64,000 nt of DNA. It comes from Alkalimonas delamerensis (GTDB taxonomy: Bacteria; Pseudomonadota; Gammaproteobacteria; Enterobacterales; Alteromonadaceae). The translations under genes were made by a program, and so were the position numbers. The notes beneath the pieces were generated by a model. It worked only from the letters and a program-made list of their open reading frames with translations. It did not search any database and had not been told where the DNA came from. Below, one piece after another: positions 1-9,126 of the stretch (positions within the stretch are counted from its first letter, which is position 1; every line of letters begins with the position of its first letter). The stretch is taken from positions 1 to 64,000 of the forward strand of contig NZ_JAUZVY010000001.1 in the NCBI RefSeq assembly GCF_030717955.1, written 5' to 3'.

Positions 1-10
1 AAACAGTTTT

Positions 11-128
11 TGCCTGGTGGCAATAGCGCTGTGGAACCACCTGACTCCATTCCGAACTCAGAAGTGAAACGCAGCTGCGACGATGGTAGTGTGGCATTCG
101 CCATGCGAGAGTAGTACACCGCCAGGCA
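11..128 (+). rRNA. rrf: 5S ribosomal RNA
   Basis: The 118 bases follow the gammaproteobacterial 5S pattern: TGCCTGG at the 5' end pairs with CCAGGCA at the 3' end, and the conserved CCGAACTCAGAAGTGAAACG block and GATGGTAGTGTGG segment are both present. It is the distal gene of an rRNA operon whose 16S and 23S genes lie to the left of the window. Confidence 0.97.
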
Positions 129-140
129 CCCATTCAATAG

Positions 141-172
141 AAAAGCCCTACTCGAAAGAGTGGGGCTTTTTT
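141..172 (+). terminator. Rho-independent terminator of the rRNA operon
   Basis: AAAAGCCC(T)ACTC and GAGTGGGGCTTTT form a GC-rich stem with a GAAA tetraloop, followed by a run of T. It starts 12 bases after the end of 5S rRNA, as expected for an rRNA operon terminator. Confidence 0.9.
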
Positions 173-223
173 ATTGACCGTGATTTGGTTGGTGTATTGC
201 TCGAGCAGGGCGACCCCATGCGA

Positions 224-520
224 CAAATTCGCCGGGAGCGAATTTGGACAGCTTCAGCTGGCCGCGAAGCGGTGAACCCCAGGGATGGGGTGAGCAAAGT
301 AGTACACCGCCAGCCACCCAAGTGGCATTGCGAAACACGTCCCTGTGTTTCGCCCTTCGGGCCTGCCTAACGGCAGTCCCAAACTGCTCCTGCAGTTTGG
401 TCGCCATGCTGGCTCGGTGTATCACCCAACTACACGAGAAGGCTGAGGCCTCGTTCAGATCGACATCAACTTGTTTGACTGAGCGATTAGCGAGGGACAA
501 ATGTGCCAGGAGCACATTTG
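224..520. repeat. Three hairpins of one design with covarying stems in the 460-bp gap after the rRNA operon
   Basis: The stretch 129-589 contains no gene I can support. It carries three perfect 9-bp hairpins: 224-246 (CAAATTCGC, loop CGGGA), 379-400 (CCAAACTGC, loop TCCT, which reads AGGA on the other strand) and 498-520 (CAAATGTGC, loop CAGGA). The middle bases of the stems differ but pairing is kept on both sides, and the AGGA/GGGA loop core is shared. The first and third hairpins are embedded in a longer imperfect direct repeat (about 219-290 and 494-563), each followed by ACAGCTTYAGCTGG. This looks like a dispersed repeat family. Short frames crossing it have no coding character. Confidence 0.6.
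292..320 (+). other. Partial duplicate of the 5S rRNA 3' end
   Basis: The stretch contains AGTAGTACACCGCCAG and continues into CCACCCA, nearly matching the last bases of 5S and its flank (111-131: AGTAGTACACCGCCAGGCACCCA). Only about 25 bases are related, so it is a scrap and not a second 5S gene. It most likely records past recombination or duplication at the end of the rRNA operon. Confidence 0.5.
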
Positions 521-589
521 AACAGCTTTAGCTGGCCCGAAGGGCGTAGGGCAGGATGCACGGATTAGTTGTTGTGACGAGCCCGCAAC

Positions 590-3424
590 TTATAAAAAAG
601 CTTCGGTTAACAGGCAAGGCTTGGCAAAGTAGTGCCCCTGGAAATAGCGAACCCCATAGTCACGCATAAGCTGATAGCATTGTTCATCTTCAATGTGTGG
701 TGCTATCGGCTCGACTTTGCTGCTTTTTGCAATGTCGATAATGCTTCGGGCAATGGCATGGTTTAACGGATCAGACGCTGCATTGTGAATTACTGCAGGA
801 TCCAACTTGAGAAAGTCCAGCGGTAATTGCCGCAACAAGTTAAAGGTCGAAAAACCGCAACCAAAGTTGTCCAGACAAACTTTACATCCTAGTTGATGTG
901 CGAGGCGGATGAAGTTTACTGTTGCAGATAAGTACTCAACAGCGATGTACTCATTAATTTCAAAACAAAGGTTTGAGCCATCTATGTTGTATTGCTTCAG
1001 TTTAAGGGCCACAAAATCGATAAAATCAGCATCGGTAATTGAATCTGCGGTAAGGTTAATGTGGCTTTGTAGCGTTTCAGTCTGGGATGATTGGTGTTGA
1101 TTCAGCCAGGCAAAATAGTTTTCGATAACCCAACGATCAATTAAGCCTGATAACTGTGCCTGCTTGGCAGCCCCGAGAAAATTTTCTGCCGGTATAAGAT
1201 GTCCGGCATCTGCCTTATACCGCAGTAAAACTTCACAGTGGGTATGCTGATCTGCATCTGGATGCTGAATACTTTGAACATTCAACACCAGTTGGTTGTT
1301 GGCTAAGGCTTGGCGTACCCTGTGTTGCCACAGAGTTTGCTCAATATTGTCAGCTTCCACCGGTAGCTCCTCTGGATTGTACAGGTGGATACGGTTGTAG
1401 CCCTTTGACTTTGCCTGGCTGCATGCCTGAGCTACCATTTTTAATGCTTCCTTGGTGTCACCATCTGCTTGCTGGATATTGAGCATACCAATGCTGCTGT
1501 GCAGGCGGAAAATATGCTCATTCCAGATAAATCGATAGCCTCGTAGTTGGTCCAGCAGTCGGTAAGCTTGCACAAATGCCTCTTGCGACCCTTTGTTTGG
1601 TAACAAAGCGACAAAGGTATCTGCAGTTAGCCTGGCAACGGGAAGATCGTTCAGCTCTGATTGCAGCTTGCTGGCAATTTGCCGTAACAACGCATCGCCA
1701 GCCGCTTGCTCAGCTTGTTGATTTACACGCTGAAAATCAAGCACATTAATCTGCAGTAGAGTTCCAACGGAGTTTGTTTGCAAAAACTGTTGAAGCTTCT
1801 CAGTAAAGGCTGCTTTATTCAATAGTCCTGTCAGGGTATCCAGTTGATTCAATTTTTGCTGCTCTAGTCGTGAAGTTTCTTCGGCAGAAAGTGGTGCTAA
1901 TGAAACACAAAGGACTTTACCCAATTCGCTGACTTCAGCACTCTCGATATGGATGGCTACGGCTTCTTCTTTCCCTGAGGGGTAATTCAACGTGGCAGCA
2001 GATGGAACGGTTCCTTCGAGCATGTCTTGATAGAGCCGTTCCCAGTCCGGTAAAAGCTCTTGTACCAGTTGTGTCTTAACAACTTGATGGGGGCTAAGTC
2101 CGATAAATTTATAGAAGAGATGATTTGCTTGTAAAAAATCACCGCGATCAGAAGTGATAAAGATGGCTTTGTTTGACTGCTGGAAAAAAGCTTGGGCATA
2201 AGCGTGCTCTATCGCAAAGGTGTCTTTTTGATAGGCAGAACCGGTTGCATCTTGCTGGCTGTGATAATGAAAGCTTATCAAACTCAGGCTGAGGATTAAG
2301 GCGATAAGCAATAGATCCTTCCACAGAAAGGGCAGTGGCAATAATCCGAACTCGCTAAGCATCAGCAAGCCACCGCAAAGCAATAAACAGAGCCAGACCA
2401 GTGCAAAAAAGCGGGCAGCGAGGTGCCCCTGCAAAAAATGGATAAAGGATATAAATGAGTTGCTGATTAAAACCACCAGCGAGCAGATCAACAGCAGCTG
2501 TACCCTAAGTGCTCCATCTGCGAACAATGGACTGAAAAGTAGCAACAAGCTCAGTAGTTGGTTCAGTATAAACAACCAACGCCACGGGCGTTGTTGATAC
2601 GATGAAAGTGCTTGATAAGTGAACTGGTTTAGAAAAACCAGGGTGAGGCCTGATAGTACATACAAAATGGCTGAATTAATTTCAGGTTGCGTTGGCCATA
2701 GATAAGCAAATGCTTGACCACTCAGCGTGGCCAGTACCAGCAGCAGACTGCCATAAAACCCGGCTTGCATCAGATACAATAGCTTGCGGCGACGCAGGGC
2801 AAGATAGCTGTTAAAGAGTACAAGTGCCAGCAAAAGACCAAACAGAATGCCTTCCAGTATGTTTTTCTTGCTGTGTTCAGCGAGGAAGATCTCTTGCTGC
2901 CATAGTTGCAATTGCAGTGGCACCAGGCCAGCATCCTGCACCTTCAGAAATACATCTACTTTCTGGCCAGGCTCAAGCTGAAGCGGAAAAGCAAAGCCTG
3001 GATAAGGGAGAACCCGCTCTGAAAAAGGATAATCACTGCCTGTATGCAGCTGATGAATAACGCGCTGTTGTCCGCGATCGAACAGAGTCAGAGTGACTTG
3101 GTCCGCCAACGGGAAATCGTAATAAAGAATGGTTGTCAGTGGCTGGTCACCCTGATAATGCAAGCGTGCAAATAGCCAAACGGCTTCCTGCGCATTTATT
3201 TGAGCTTTTTGTCGTTCCTGCAACGGCGTGAAAGCGTGATGGTGTGCCGGGTTGAGCAAGAAGTCTTCAACTTCCAGGGCATGGTCGGTGATTTGGACAT
3301 GGAGTACATCTCGCAGTGAGCGCTGCTCAAAATGCTGATCGAGCTCCAGGCTTCTGGCGTAATGCGCCTGACTGCACCAGGATAGCAGTAAGCCGAACAG
3401 CATAATAAAACAACGAGCGTTCAA
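590..3424 (-). CDS. 7TMR-DISM membrane sensor with PAS, degenerate GGDEF and EAL-type domains
   Basis: Architecture of a cyclic-di-GMP sensor: a signal peptide, a periplasmic 7TMR-DISM extracellular region (to about residue 180), about seven membrane helices (about 185-390), a PAS-like segment (about 410-510), a GGDEF-like domain (about 530-690) and an EAL-like domain (about 705-940). The GGDEF signature is replaced by LTADTF, so diguanylate cyclase activity is unlikely. The EAL motif reads EVLLR; the later metal-site motif is DNFG where DDFG is usual, and the AEGVE loop reads APHIE, so phosphodiesterase activity is doubtful too. It may act as a c-di-GMP receptor or signalling scaffold. The chosen start is TTG at 3424, which gives the signal peptide a charged N-terminus; ATG at 3403 is the alternative. 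It stands alone, with recQ downstream on the same strand. Confidence 0.85.
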   Translation of the reverse strand: MNARCFIMLFGLLLSWCSQAHYARSLELDQHFEQRSLRDVLHVQITDHALEVEDFLLNPAHHHAFTPLQERQKAQINAQEAVWLFARLHYQGDQPLTTILYYDFPLADQVTLTLFDRGQQRVIHQLHTGSDYPFSERVLPYPGFAFPLQLEPGQKVDVFLKVQDAGLVPLQLQLWQQEIFLAEHSKKNILEGILFGLLLALVLFNSYLALRRRKLLYLMQAGFYGSLLLVLATLSGQAFAYLWPTQPEINSAILYVLSGLTLVFLNQFTYQALSSYQQRPWRWLFILNQLLSLLLLFSPLFADGALRVQLLLICSLVVLISNSFISFIHFLQGHLAARFFALVWLCLLLCGGLLMLSEFGLLPLPFLWKDLLLIALILSLSLISFHYHSQQDATGSAYQKDTFAIEHAYAQAFFQQSNKAIFITSDRGDFLQANHLFYKFIGLSPHQVVKTQLVQELLPDWERLYQDMLEGTVPSAATLNYPSGKEEAVAIHIESAEVSELGKVLCVSLAPLSAEETSRLEQQKLNQLDTLTGLLNKAAFTEKLQQFLQTNSVGTLLQINVLDFQRVNQQAEQAAGDALLRQIASKLQSELNDLPVARLTADTFVALLPNKGSQEAFVQAYRLLDQLRGYRFIWNEHIFRLHSSIGMLNIQQADGDTKEALKMVAQACSQAKSKGYNRIHLYNPEELPVEADNIEQTLWQHRVRQALANNQLVLNVQSIQHPDADQHTHCEVLLRYKADAGHLIPAENFLGAAKQAQLSGLIDRWVIENYFAWLNQHQSSQTETLQSHINLTADSITDADFIDFVALKLKQYNIDGSNLCFEINEYIAVEYLSATVNFIRLAHQLGCKVCLDNFGCGFSTFNLLRQLPLDFLKLDPAVIHNAASDPLNHAIARSIIDIAKSSKVEPIAPHIEDEQCYQLMRDYGVRYFQGHYFAKPCLLTEAFL

Positions 3425-3515
3425 TCCTTTGCCTCACTTAGATTGAGTATCGACACACCATCTTAAGTCGATATTCTTCGTAGATCTATCCTTGCAGCGG
3501 CATATCATCTATTTA

Positions 3516-5330
3516 TCATGACATCAGCTTGCCAGGTGCAGGCTCAGTCGCCAAATAGTCACTGATTTCCTGCAAAAACGCATCGCCATAGCGACCCAGT
3601 TTGGTCAAGCCGACCCCGCTTACTTGCAGCAAGCTTTGCTCACTATCGGGCAGACGTTGACAGATATCAATTAGCGTTGCATCGCTGAACACCATGAAAG
3701 GTGCTATGTCTTCTTGTTCTGCCAATTTTTTGCGTAACCGCTTGAGGCGGGCAAACAAGGCTTTGTCGTAATTTTGTGGTCTGCGCTTGTCTTTGCTGCT
3801 GGTGGCATGCAGCCGAGGCACAGCCAGCTGCAATGGCTGCTCGCCGCGAAGCACCGGCCTCGCTGCGGGTTGCAACTTTAAGGCGGCATGCTGGGTGATG
3901 TCTTGCTGCAAAAAACCGAAGTGCACCAACTGCCGCAGAATGCTGAGCCAGAAATCGTGGCTGTACTCTTGCCCCAAACCCCAGGTGGATAATTGGTGAT
4001 GGCCGTATTGCTGCACTTTTTGGCTGTTGCTGCCACGCAAGACTTCAATCACATGGCCCATGCCAAAGCGTTGCCCGACCCGATAAACACAGGACAAGGC
4101 TTTTTGTGCCAGTTCGGTGCCATCAAACTGCTTGGGCGGTGACAAGCAGATATCGCAGTTGCCACAAGGCGTTTGCTGTGCTTCGCCGAAGTAATTTAGT
4201 AAGACCAGACGGCGACAGGTTTGGGCCTCGGCGAAGGAGGCCATAGCGGAAAAGCGCTGGCGGGCAACCCGGGCACGTTGTTCGTTCTCTTCTTGGTCAA
4301 TCCAGTGATGGATGCGACCGATATCGGCTGGGTCGAACAGCATCAGTGCTTCTGCCGCAACGCCATCGCGACCCGCCCGGCCGGTTTCCTGATAGTAGGC
4401 CTCAATAGTGCGTGACAGCTCGTAATGCACCACAAAGCGGATATTGGATTTGTTGATGCCCATGCCAAACGCGACCGTCGCCACAATGACCTGCACATCA
4501 TCGCGCTGAAAGGCTTCTTGCACCCGATTCCGGCTGTCGGAGTCCATACCGGCATGGTAGGCGGCACTGACAAAGCCGCGCTCCTGCAGCTGGCTTGCCA
4601 GCTCATCCACCTTGCGACGCGAGTTGCAGTACACCACGCCACTCTGGCCATCTTGCTGCTTCAGATAACTGACCAACTGCTCGAGCGGACGGAACTTTTC
4701 TTGCACCATGTAGCGGATATTGGGCCGGTCAAAACTGCCGACGTATTCATGGTGCTGATGCAGGCCAAGTTGCTGCACAATATCGTGGCGGGTCGCGGCA
4801 TCGGCGGTGGCAGTCAGTGCCATCAGCGGCACCTGGGGAAAGCGCTCTTTCAACAGTGCCAGTGCCATGTAATCCGGCCGGAAATCGTGGCCCCACTGCG
4901 AGATGCAATGGGCTTCATCAATCGCAAACAGACTGACACCAAGTTCTGCCATCCGGTCGAGAAACTGAGGTTGCAGCAAGCGCTCTGGGGCCACATACAA
5001 CAGTTTCAATTCGCGTTGCCGTAATTTTTGGTAGATGGCCTGGATGTCTTCCCGGCTTAAGCTGCTGTTAATAAACTCTGCGGCAATACCATTGGTTTTC
5101 AGAGTGTCGACCTGATCTTTCATCAGCGACATCAGAGGCGAAACGACCACGGTGACCTGAGGCAGCACCAAAGCAGGCAATTGATAGCAAAGGGACTTGC
5201 CGCCGCCAGTTGGCATCAGTACAAAGCTGTCGCGACCACTGAGGGCGGCATCCATCACCTCCAATTGACCGGGGCGATAGCTGCTGTAACCAAAGAAGGT
5301 TTTCAGGTGCTGCAGTAGGGTATCGTGCAC
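3516..5330 (-). CDS. recQ: ATP-dependent DNA helicase RecQ
   Basis: A 3'-5' SF2 helicase of recombination and fork repair, cytoplasmic. Visible motifs: Walker A MPTGGGKS, the DEAH box in AIDEAHCISQWGHDFRP, helicase motif VI QETGRAGRDG, the RecQ zinc site (C-R-R and CGNCDIC, near residues 375-400), a winged-helix region and a C-terminal HRDC domain. At 604 residues it matches the family's usual length. The start is GTG at 5330; the nearby ATG at 5340 is in another frame. A thioesterase gene is transcribed divergently from the 120-bp gap. Confidence 0.96.
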   Translation of the reverse strand: MHDTLLQHLKTFFGYSSYRPGQLEVMDAALSGRDSFVLMPTGGGKSLCYQLPALVLPQVTVVVSPLMSLMKDQVDTLKTNGIAAEFINSSLSREDIQAIYQKLRQRELKLLYVAPERLLQPQFLDRMAELGVSLFAIDEAHCISQWGHDFRPDYMALALLKERFPQVPLMALTATADAATRHDIVQQLGLHQHHEYVGSFDRPNIRYMVQEKFRPLEQLVSYLKQQDGQSGVVYCNSRRKVDELASQLQERGFVSAAYHAGMDSDSRNRVQEAFQRDDVQVIVATVAFGMGINKSNIRFVVHYELSRTIEAYYQETGRAGRDGVAAEALMLFDPADIGRIHHWIDQEENEQRARVARQRFSAMASFAEAQTCRRLVLLNYFGEAQQTPCGNCDICLSPPKQFDGTELAQKALSCVYRVGQRFGMGHVIEVLRGSNSQKVQQYGHHQLSTWGLGQEYSHDFWLSILRQLVHFGFLQQDITQHAALKLQPAARPVLRGEQPLQLAVPRLHATSSKDKRRPQNYDKALFARLKRLRKKLAEQEDIAPFMVFSDATLIDICQRLPDSEQSLLQVSGVGLTKLGRYGDAFLQEISDYLATEPAPGKLMS

Positions 5331-5450
5331 AGGGTCTCATGGCTTGCAAAGTAAAGGAGTATTGTAATCAAAAGCGTCCCCGCTGTCTGCACTTGCACCG
5401 TGCGACAAAGCCAGATAGGCTTGAGAGGTCCAACCAGGAGAGGCGTTACC

Positions 5451-5903
5451 ATGAAGCATGCCGATTTATTGCCGTTAATTGCCAGCACTTTTGAACAGAT
5501 GCCCTTCAACCGTGTGCTGGGACTCAAAGTGACGCGCTTCGATCTGGAGCAGGCGGAAGTTTGCTTTGCCTGGTCGGAGCAATTGATTGGCAACCCGGTG
5601 CAACAAATTATGCACGGTGGTGTGATTGCCACTGTGCTGGATGTGGTGGGGGGAATTATGGCGGTATCCAGTGCGCTGAGCCGGATGCAGGATATTCAGC
5701 AGGATGAGTTGCTAAGCCGGCTGGGCAAAATGAGCACCATTGATATCCGCACCGACTACTTACGACCCGGGCGGGGAACAGAGTTTGCAGCTACAGCACG
5801 GGTGATCCGCAGTGGCAACAAAGTGGCAGTTTGCCGAATGGAGCTGCACAACAGCGAGGGCGTGCACATTGCGTTAGGCACCGGTACCTATTTAGTGGGG
5901 TAA
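5451..5903 (+). CDS. PaaI/YiiD-type hotdog thioesterase family protein
   Basis: A 150-residue single hotdog domain. The central NPVQQIMHGGVIATVLDVV segment is the family's HGG active-site helix, and the chain ends with the typical HIALGTGTYLVG strand. Such proteins hydrolyse acyl-CoA thioesters; the substrate cannot be told. The ATG at 5451 follows AGGAGAGG at good spacing and is preferred over the longer frame opening at 5400. It is followed at once by a perfect inverted repeat. Confidence 0.82.
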   Translation: MKHADLLPLIASTFEQMPFNRVLGLKVTRFDLEQAEVCFAWSEQLIGNPVQQIMHGGVIATVLDVVGGIMAVSSALSRMQDIQQDELLSRLGKMSTIDIRTDYLRPGRGTEFAATARVIRSGNKVAVCRMELHNSEGVHIALGTGTYLVG

Positions 5904-5906
5904 GTG

Positions 5907-5967
5907 CTAGTGCTCTTTCCAGTTAATTCCGACTGAATCCGTCATAATTAACTGGAAAGAGCACTAG
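5907..5967. repeat. Perfect 22-bp inverted repeat, 17-base spacer
   Basis: The arms 5907-5928 and 5946-5967 are exact reverse complements (CTAGTGCTCTTTCCAGTT... and its mirror). They start four bases after the thioesterase stop. The stem is AT-rich and lacks a T tract on either strand, so a standard terminator is unlikely; it could be a transcription pause or processing hairpin or a miniature mobile element. Confidence 0.6.
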
Positions 5968-5975
5968 GTTAAGAT

Positions 5976-6003
5976 TTGGTTATATCGGCTCGATGGGTAT
6001 AGA
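5976..6003 (+). promoter_or_regulatory. Candidate sigma-70 promoter of rarD
   Basis: TTGGTT, 16-base spacer, TATAGA, ending 29 bases before the rarD ATG and just after the inverted repeat. The match is moderate and rests on consensus only. Confidence 0.4.
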
Positions 6004-6032
6004 ATGCAGGCCCAACTGTTACGAGCCTGAGC

Positions 6033-6962
6033 ATGTCATTGACGCGTGAGCAAAAACTGGGTGGCCTGGCGGCCATCAGTGCCTATACCCTCTGGGGCAT
6101 AGCGCCGCTGTATTTCAAACAAATTGCCGACATCCCCTCGTTGGAAATTCTGGTGCACCGCATTGTCTGGTCTTGCTTGCTGCTGTTGGCGGTGGTGGTG
6201 GGGATCCGGCAGTGGCCGCAGCTGCGAGCCGTGCTTTGCCAGCCCAAACTGCTGGCAGCGCTGATGCTGACGTCCGTGCTGCTTGGTTTTAACTGGTGGC
6301 TTTTTATCTGGGCTGTGAATCAGAACCATATGCTCGATGCCAGCCTCGGTTATTACATCAACCCGCTGCTGAATGTGTTGCTGGGGATGGTATTTTTGGG
6401 CGAGCGCCTGCGCAAGATGCAGTGGTTTGCCCTGACGCTGGCTGGCTGCGCCGTGCTGTATCAGCTGCTGAGCTATGGAGCTTTTCCCTGGATTGCGTTT
6501 GCGTTGGCCGGGTCCTTTGCCATCTACGGTTTGTTGCGAAAAAAGCTGGCGGTCAATGCGATGATTGGTTTGTTGCTGGAGTCGCTCTTGTTGTTGCCGC
6601 TGGCTGTCTGGTACTGGTGGTTTGTGGCAGACAGTTATGCGGTTAACTTGCTGCACAACAGCTGGACCCTGAATCTTTGGCTGATGGCTGCGGCTTTGGT
6701 GACGACGGTACCTTTGCTGTGTTTTATCGCCGGGGCGCGCCGTTTGCAGTTATCCACCATGGGGTTCTTCCAGTACATTGGTCCCAGTCTGATGTTTGTG
6801 TTTGGCGTTTGGTTGTATCAGGAGCCACTGGCCACGGAGCGGTTGTTCACCTTTGCCGTTATTTGGACGGCGCTGGCAATTTACAGCGTGGATGCCTGGC
6901 AGGCGAGCCGAAAGAGCAGGTTGCAGCGATTAAACCAAACAGCAAAGGTCAACACGCCCTAG
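6033..6962 (+). CDS. rarD: RarD-type EamA/DMT-family permease
   Basis: A 309-residue inner-membrane protein of about ten hydrophobic helices in two EamA repeats. The opening AAISAYTLWGIAPLYFK, the internal ASLGYYINPLLNVLLG and the late FFQYIGPSLMF are typical of the RarD ('chloramphenicol-sensitive protein') subgroup. It is a presumed metabolite transporter of unknown substrate. Its stop lies three bases from the recG stop, so the two genes converge with no room for a separate terminator. Confidence 0.88.
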   Translation: MSLTREQKLGGLAAISAYTLWGIAPLYFKQIADIPSLEILVHRIVWSCLLLLAVVVGIRQWPQLRAVLCQPKLLAALMLTSVLLGFNWWLFIWAVNQNHMLDASLGYYINPLLNVLLGMVFLGERLRKMQWFALTLAGCAVLYQLLSYGAFPWIAFALAGSFAIYGLLRKKLAVNAMIGLLLESLLLLPLAVWYWWFVADSYAVNLLHNSWTLNLWLMAAALVTTVPLLCFIAGARRLQLSTMGFFQYIGPSLMFVFGVWLYQEPLATERLFTFAVIWTALAIYSVDAWQASRKSRLQRLNQTAKVNTP

Positions 6963-6965
6963 ACG

Positions 6966-9059
6966 CTAGGCGTTGGCAAATTGCTCGCGGTCCGGTAACC
7001 AGCGGCGCAGCAGCAGTTGACAGGCCTGGGGGTTTTGTTGCCAGAGCTCACCAGCCAGTTGCTGCGCCATCGGCAATAAATAGTCGTCCCGTTCCAGATC
7101 GGCAATTTTAAGTTGCGCCAGTCCGGTCTGCCGGGTGCCGAGCAGTTCGCCCGGGCCGCGTATCTCCAGGTCTCGCTGGGCGATGACAAAGCCATCGTTG
7201 CTGTCGCGTAGCACGGCCAGGCGGGCCTGAGCACTTTGCGATAAGGGGGCATGGTACAGCAGCACGCAATGCGAGGCGGTACTGCCACGGCCAACCCGGC
7301 CACGCAACTGATGCAACTGTGCCAGACCCAGTCGCTCCGGGTTTTCGATGATCATCAGGCTGGCATTGGGCACATTGACCCCTACTTCTATGACAGTGGT
7401 TGCAACCAGCACATCCAGCTCACCCTGACTAAAAGCCTGCATCACTTGCTGCTTTTCCGCTGGTTTTAAGCGGCCATGCACCAGTCCCACGCGGATACCC
7501 GGCAATGCCTGTTGCAGCTCAGCGCAGCTCTGCTCGGCGGCCTGACACTGCAGGACATCGGACTCTTCAATCAGGGTGCACACCCAATAGACCTGTCGCT
7601 GCTCTTGTTGCACTGCAGCCTGGACGCGCTCAATCACTTGTGCACGACGGCTGTCCGGAATAGCGACTGTGCTGACCGGCGTTCGACCAGGTGGCAGCTC
7701 ATCGATGATGGAAGTATCCAAATCAGCGTAAGCGGTCATCGCCAGAGTGCGGGGGATCGGGGTAGCCGTCATGATCAGTTGGTGGGGCGCGCGGTTGTCG
7801 ATGCCGCCTTTTTCGCGCAGTGCCAGCCGTTGATGGACACCAAAACGGTGCTGCTCATCAATAATCACCAATGCCAGCCGATGAAAGTGCACATCCTGCT
7901 GGAACAGTGCATGGGTCCCTATCACCATGCTGGCGTCACCACTTTGGATCAGTGCCAGTTGCTGGGCTCTGGCTTTGCCTTTGTTTTTGCCGCCAAGCCA
8001 GGCAATCTCAATCGCCAGTGGTTTGAACCATTGGCGAAAATTTTCGGCGTGCTGTTCGGCCAGCAGTTCGGTTGGGGCCATCAGCGCAACCTGATAGCCG
8101 GCAGCGATGACACGCAGCGCGGCCAGTGCCGCCACCAGGGTTTTTCCTGAACCGACATCGCCTTGTACCAGCCGCAACATCGGTAGCGATTTGGCTAAGT
8201 CCTGCTCGATCTCGGTGACCACGCGTTGCTGCGCAGCGGTGGGTTCAAAAGGCAACTGCTGCAAAAAACGTTCACTGAGCACATGCTGAGGGCCAGTGAT
8301 GGCAATGCCGGGTTGCGCCTGACAATGCTGACGCAATTGAAACATGCTGATTTGTTGCGCCACCAGCTCTTCCAGGATCAGACGCTGTTGAGCCGGGTGC
8401 TGCCCTTCTTCCAGTTGCTCCAGGCTGGCATCCGGCGGTGGCCGATGCAGGTAACACAGGGCGTCGGTCAGAGTCCAGTTGCGTTGACCCTGCGCTGGCA
8501 AGTATTCATCTGGTGCGAAGCGTTGCAGGTAGCTAAGTGCCAGTTCGGTTAGGTTGCGCCAGCTGGCTTGCTTTAAGCCTTCAGTGGTGGGGTAGATGGG
8601 GGTCAGGCTCTCTGCGACAGTCAGTTCGCTGTCGTTCTGCACCAGTTTGTATTCCGGGTGCATCATTTCCAGACCACGCATACCGCGTCGCGCCTCACCA
8701 AAGCAGCGCAGCTGCACCCCAGGCGTAACGGCTTCTTTTTGCGCGGCACTGAAATGAAAAAAACGCAGGCTTAGGCTGCCGCTGTGATCACGCAGTTTCA
8801 CCAGCCAGGAGCGGCGCTTACCAAACTGAATTTCACTGCTTTGCACTGTGCCTAAAATGGTGGTGTGCATGCCGGGTAGTAAATCGGCAATGGCGCAGAC
8901 CCGGGTGCGATCTTCGTAGCGCAGCGGCAAATGAAACAACACATCCTGCACACTGTGGATCCCCAGTTTGTGCAGCCGCTCGGCCATCTTACTGCCGACC
9001 CCTTTTAACTGGGTAATGGCAAGGTTGTTCAGTTGAGTTGCGGTCACGCACAGATCCAT
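6966..9059 (-). CDS. recG: ATP-dependent DNA helicase RecG
   Basis: Branched-DNA helicase of fork regression and recombination. In order: an N-terminal helix-hairpin segment (LKGVGSKMAERLHKLGI), the OB-fold wedge domain (about 60-160), the SF2 core with Walker A GDVGSGKT, DEQH box IIDEQHRFGVHQR, MTATPIPRTLA, and the C-terminal LRGRVGRG and TRQTG segments. Its 697 residues match RecG length. In E. coli recG follows spoT and trmH; here ridA and three binding-protein genes lie between spoT and recG on the same strand. Confidence 0.97.
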   Translation of the reverse strand: MDLCVTATQLNNLAITQLKGVGSKMAERLHKLGIHSVQDVLFHLPLRYEDRTRVCAIADLLPGMHTTILGTVQSSEIQFGKRRSWLVKLRDHSGSLSLRFFHFSAAQKEAVTPGVQLRCFGEARRGMRGLEMMHPEYKLVQNDSELTVAESLTPIYPTTEGLKQASWRNLTELALSYLQRFAPDEYLPAQGQRNWTLTDALCYLHRPPPDASLEQLEEGQHPAQQRLILEELVAQQISMFQLRQHCQAQPGIAITGPQHVLSERFLQQLPFEPTAAQQRVVTEIEQDLAKSLPMLRLVQGDVGSGKTLVAALAALRVIAAGYQVALMAPTELLAEQHAENFRQWFKPLAIEIAWLGGKNKGKARAQQLALIQSGDASMVIGTHALFQQDVHFHRLALVIIDEQHRFGVHQRLALREKGGIDNRAPHQLIMTATPIPRTLAMTAYADLDTSIIDELPPGRTPVSTVAIPDSRRAQVIERVQAAVQQEQRQVYWVCTLIEESDVLQCQAAEQSCAELQQALPGIRVGLVHGRLKPAEKQQVMQAFSQGELDVLVATTVIEVGVNVPNASLMIIENPERLGLAQLHQLRGRVGRGSTASHCVLLYHAPLSQSAQARLAVLRDSNDGFVIAQRDLEIRGPGELLGTRQTGLAQLKIADLERDDYLLPMAQQLAGELWQQNPQACQLLLRRWLPDREQFANA

Positions 9060-9126
9060 GGTGTTACTTAATTGTGTCAGTGTACCCTGAACAAGTAGGG
9101 TGAAGCCAGAGCAGGGAACCAGAGAG

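Noticed and set aside
83..531. Three overlapping frames of about 95-114 codons around the 5S rRNA and its downstream repeats
   Set aside because: They cross the rRNA, its terminator and non-coding repeats, and have no protein-like composition.
4425..5024. A 199-codon frame antisense to recQ
   Set aside because: A shadow of recQ; no start context or family likeness.
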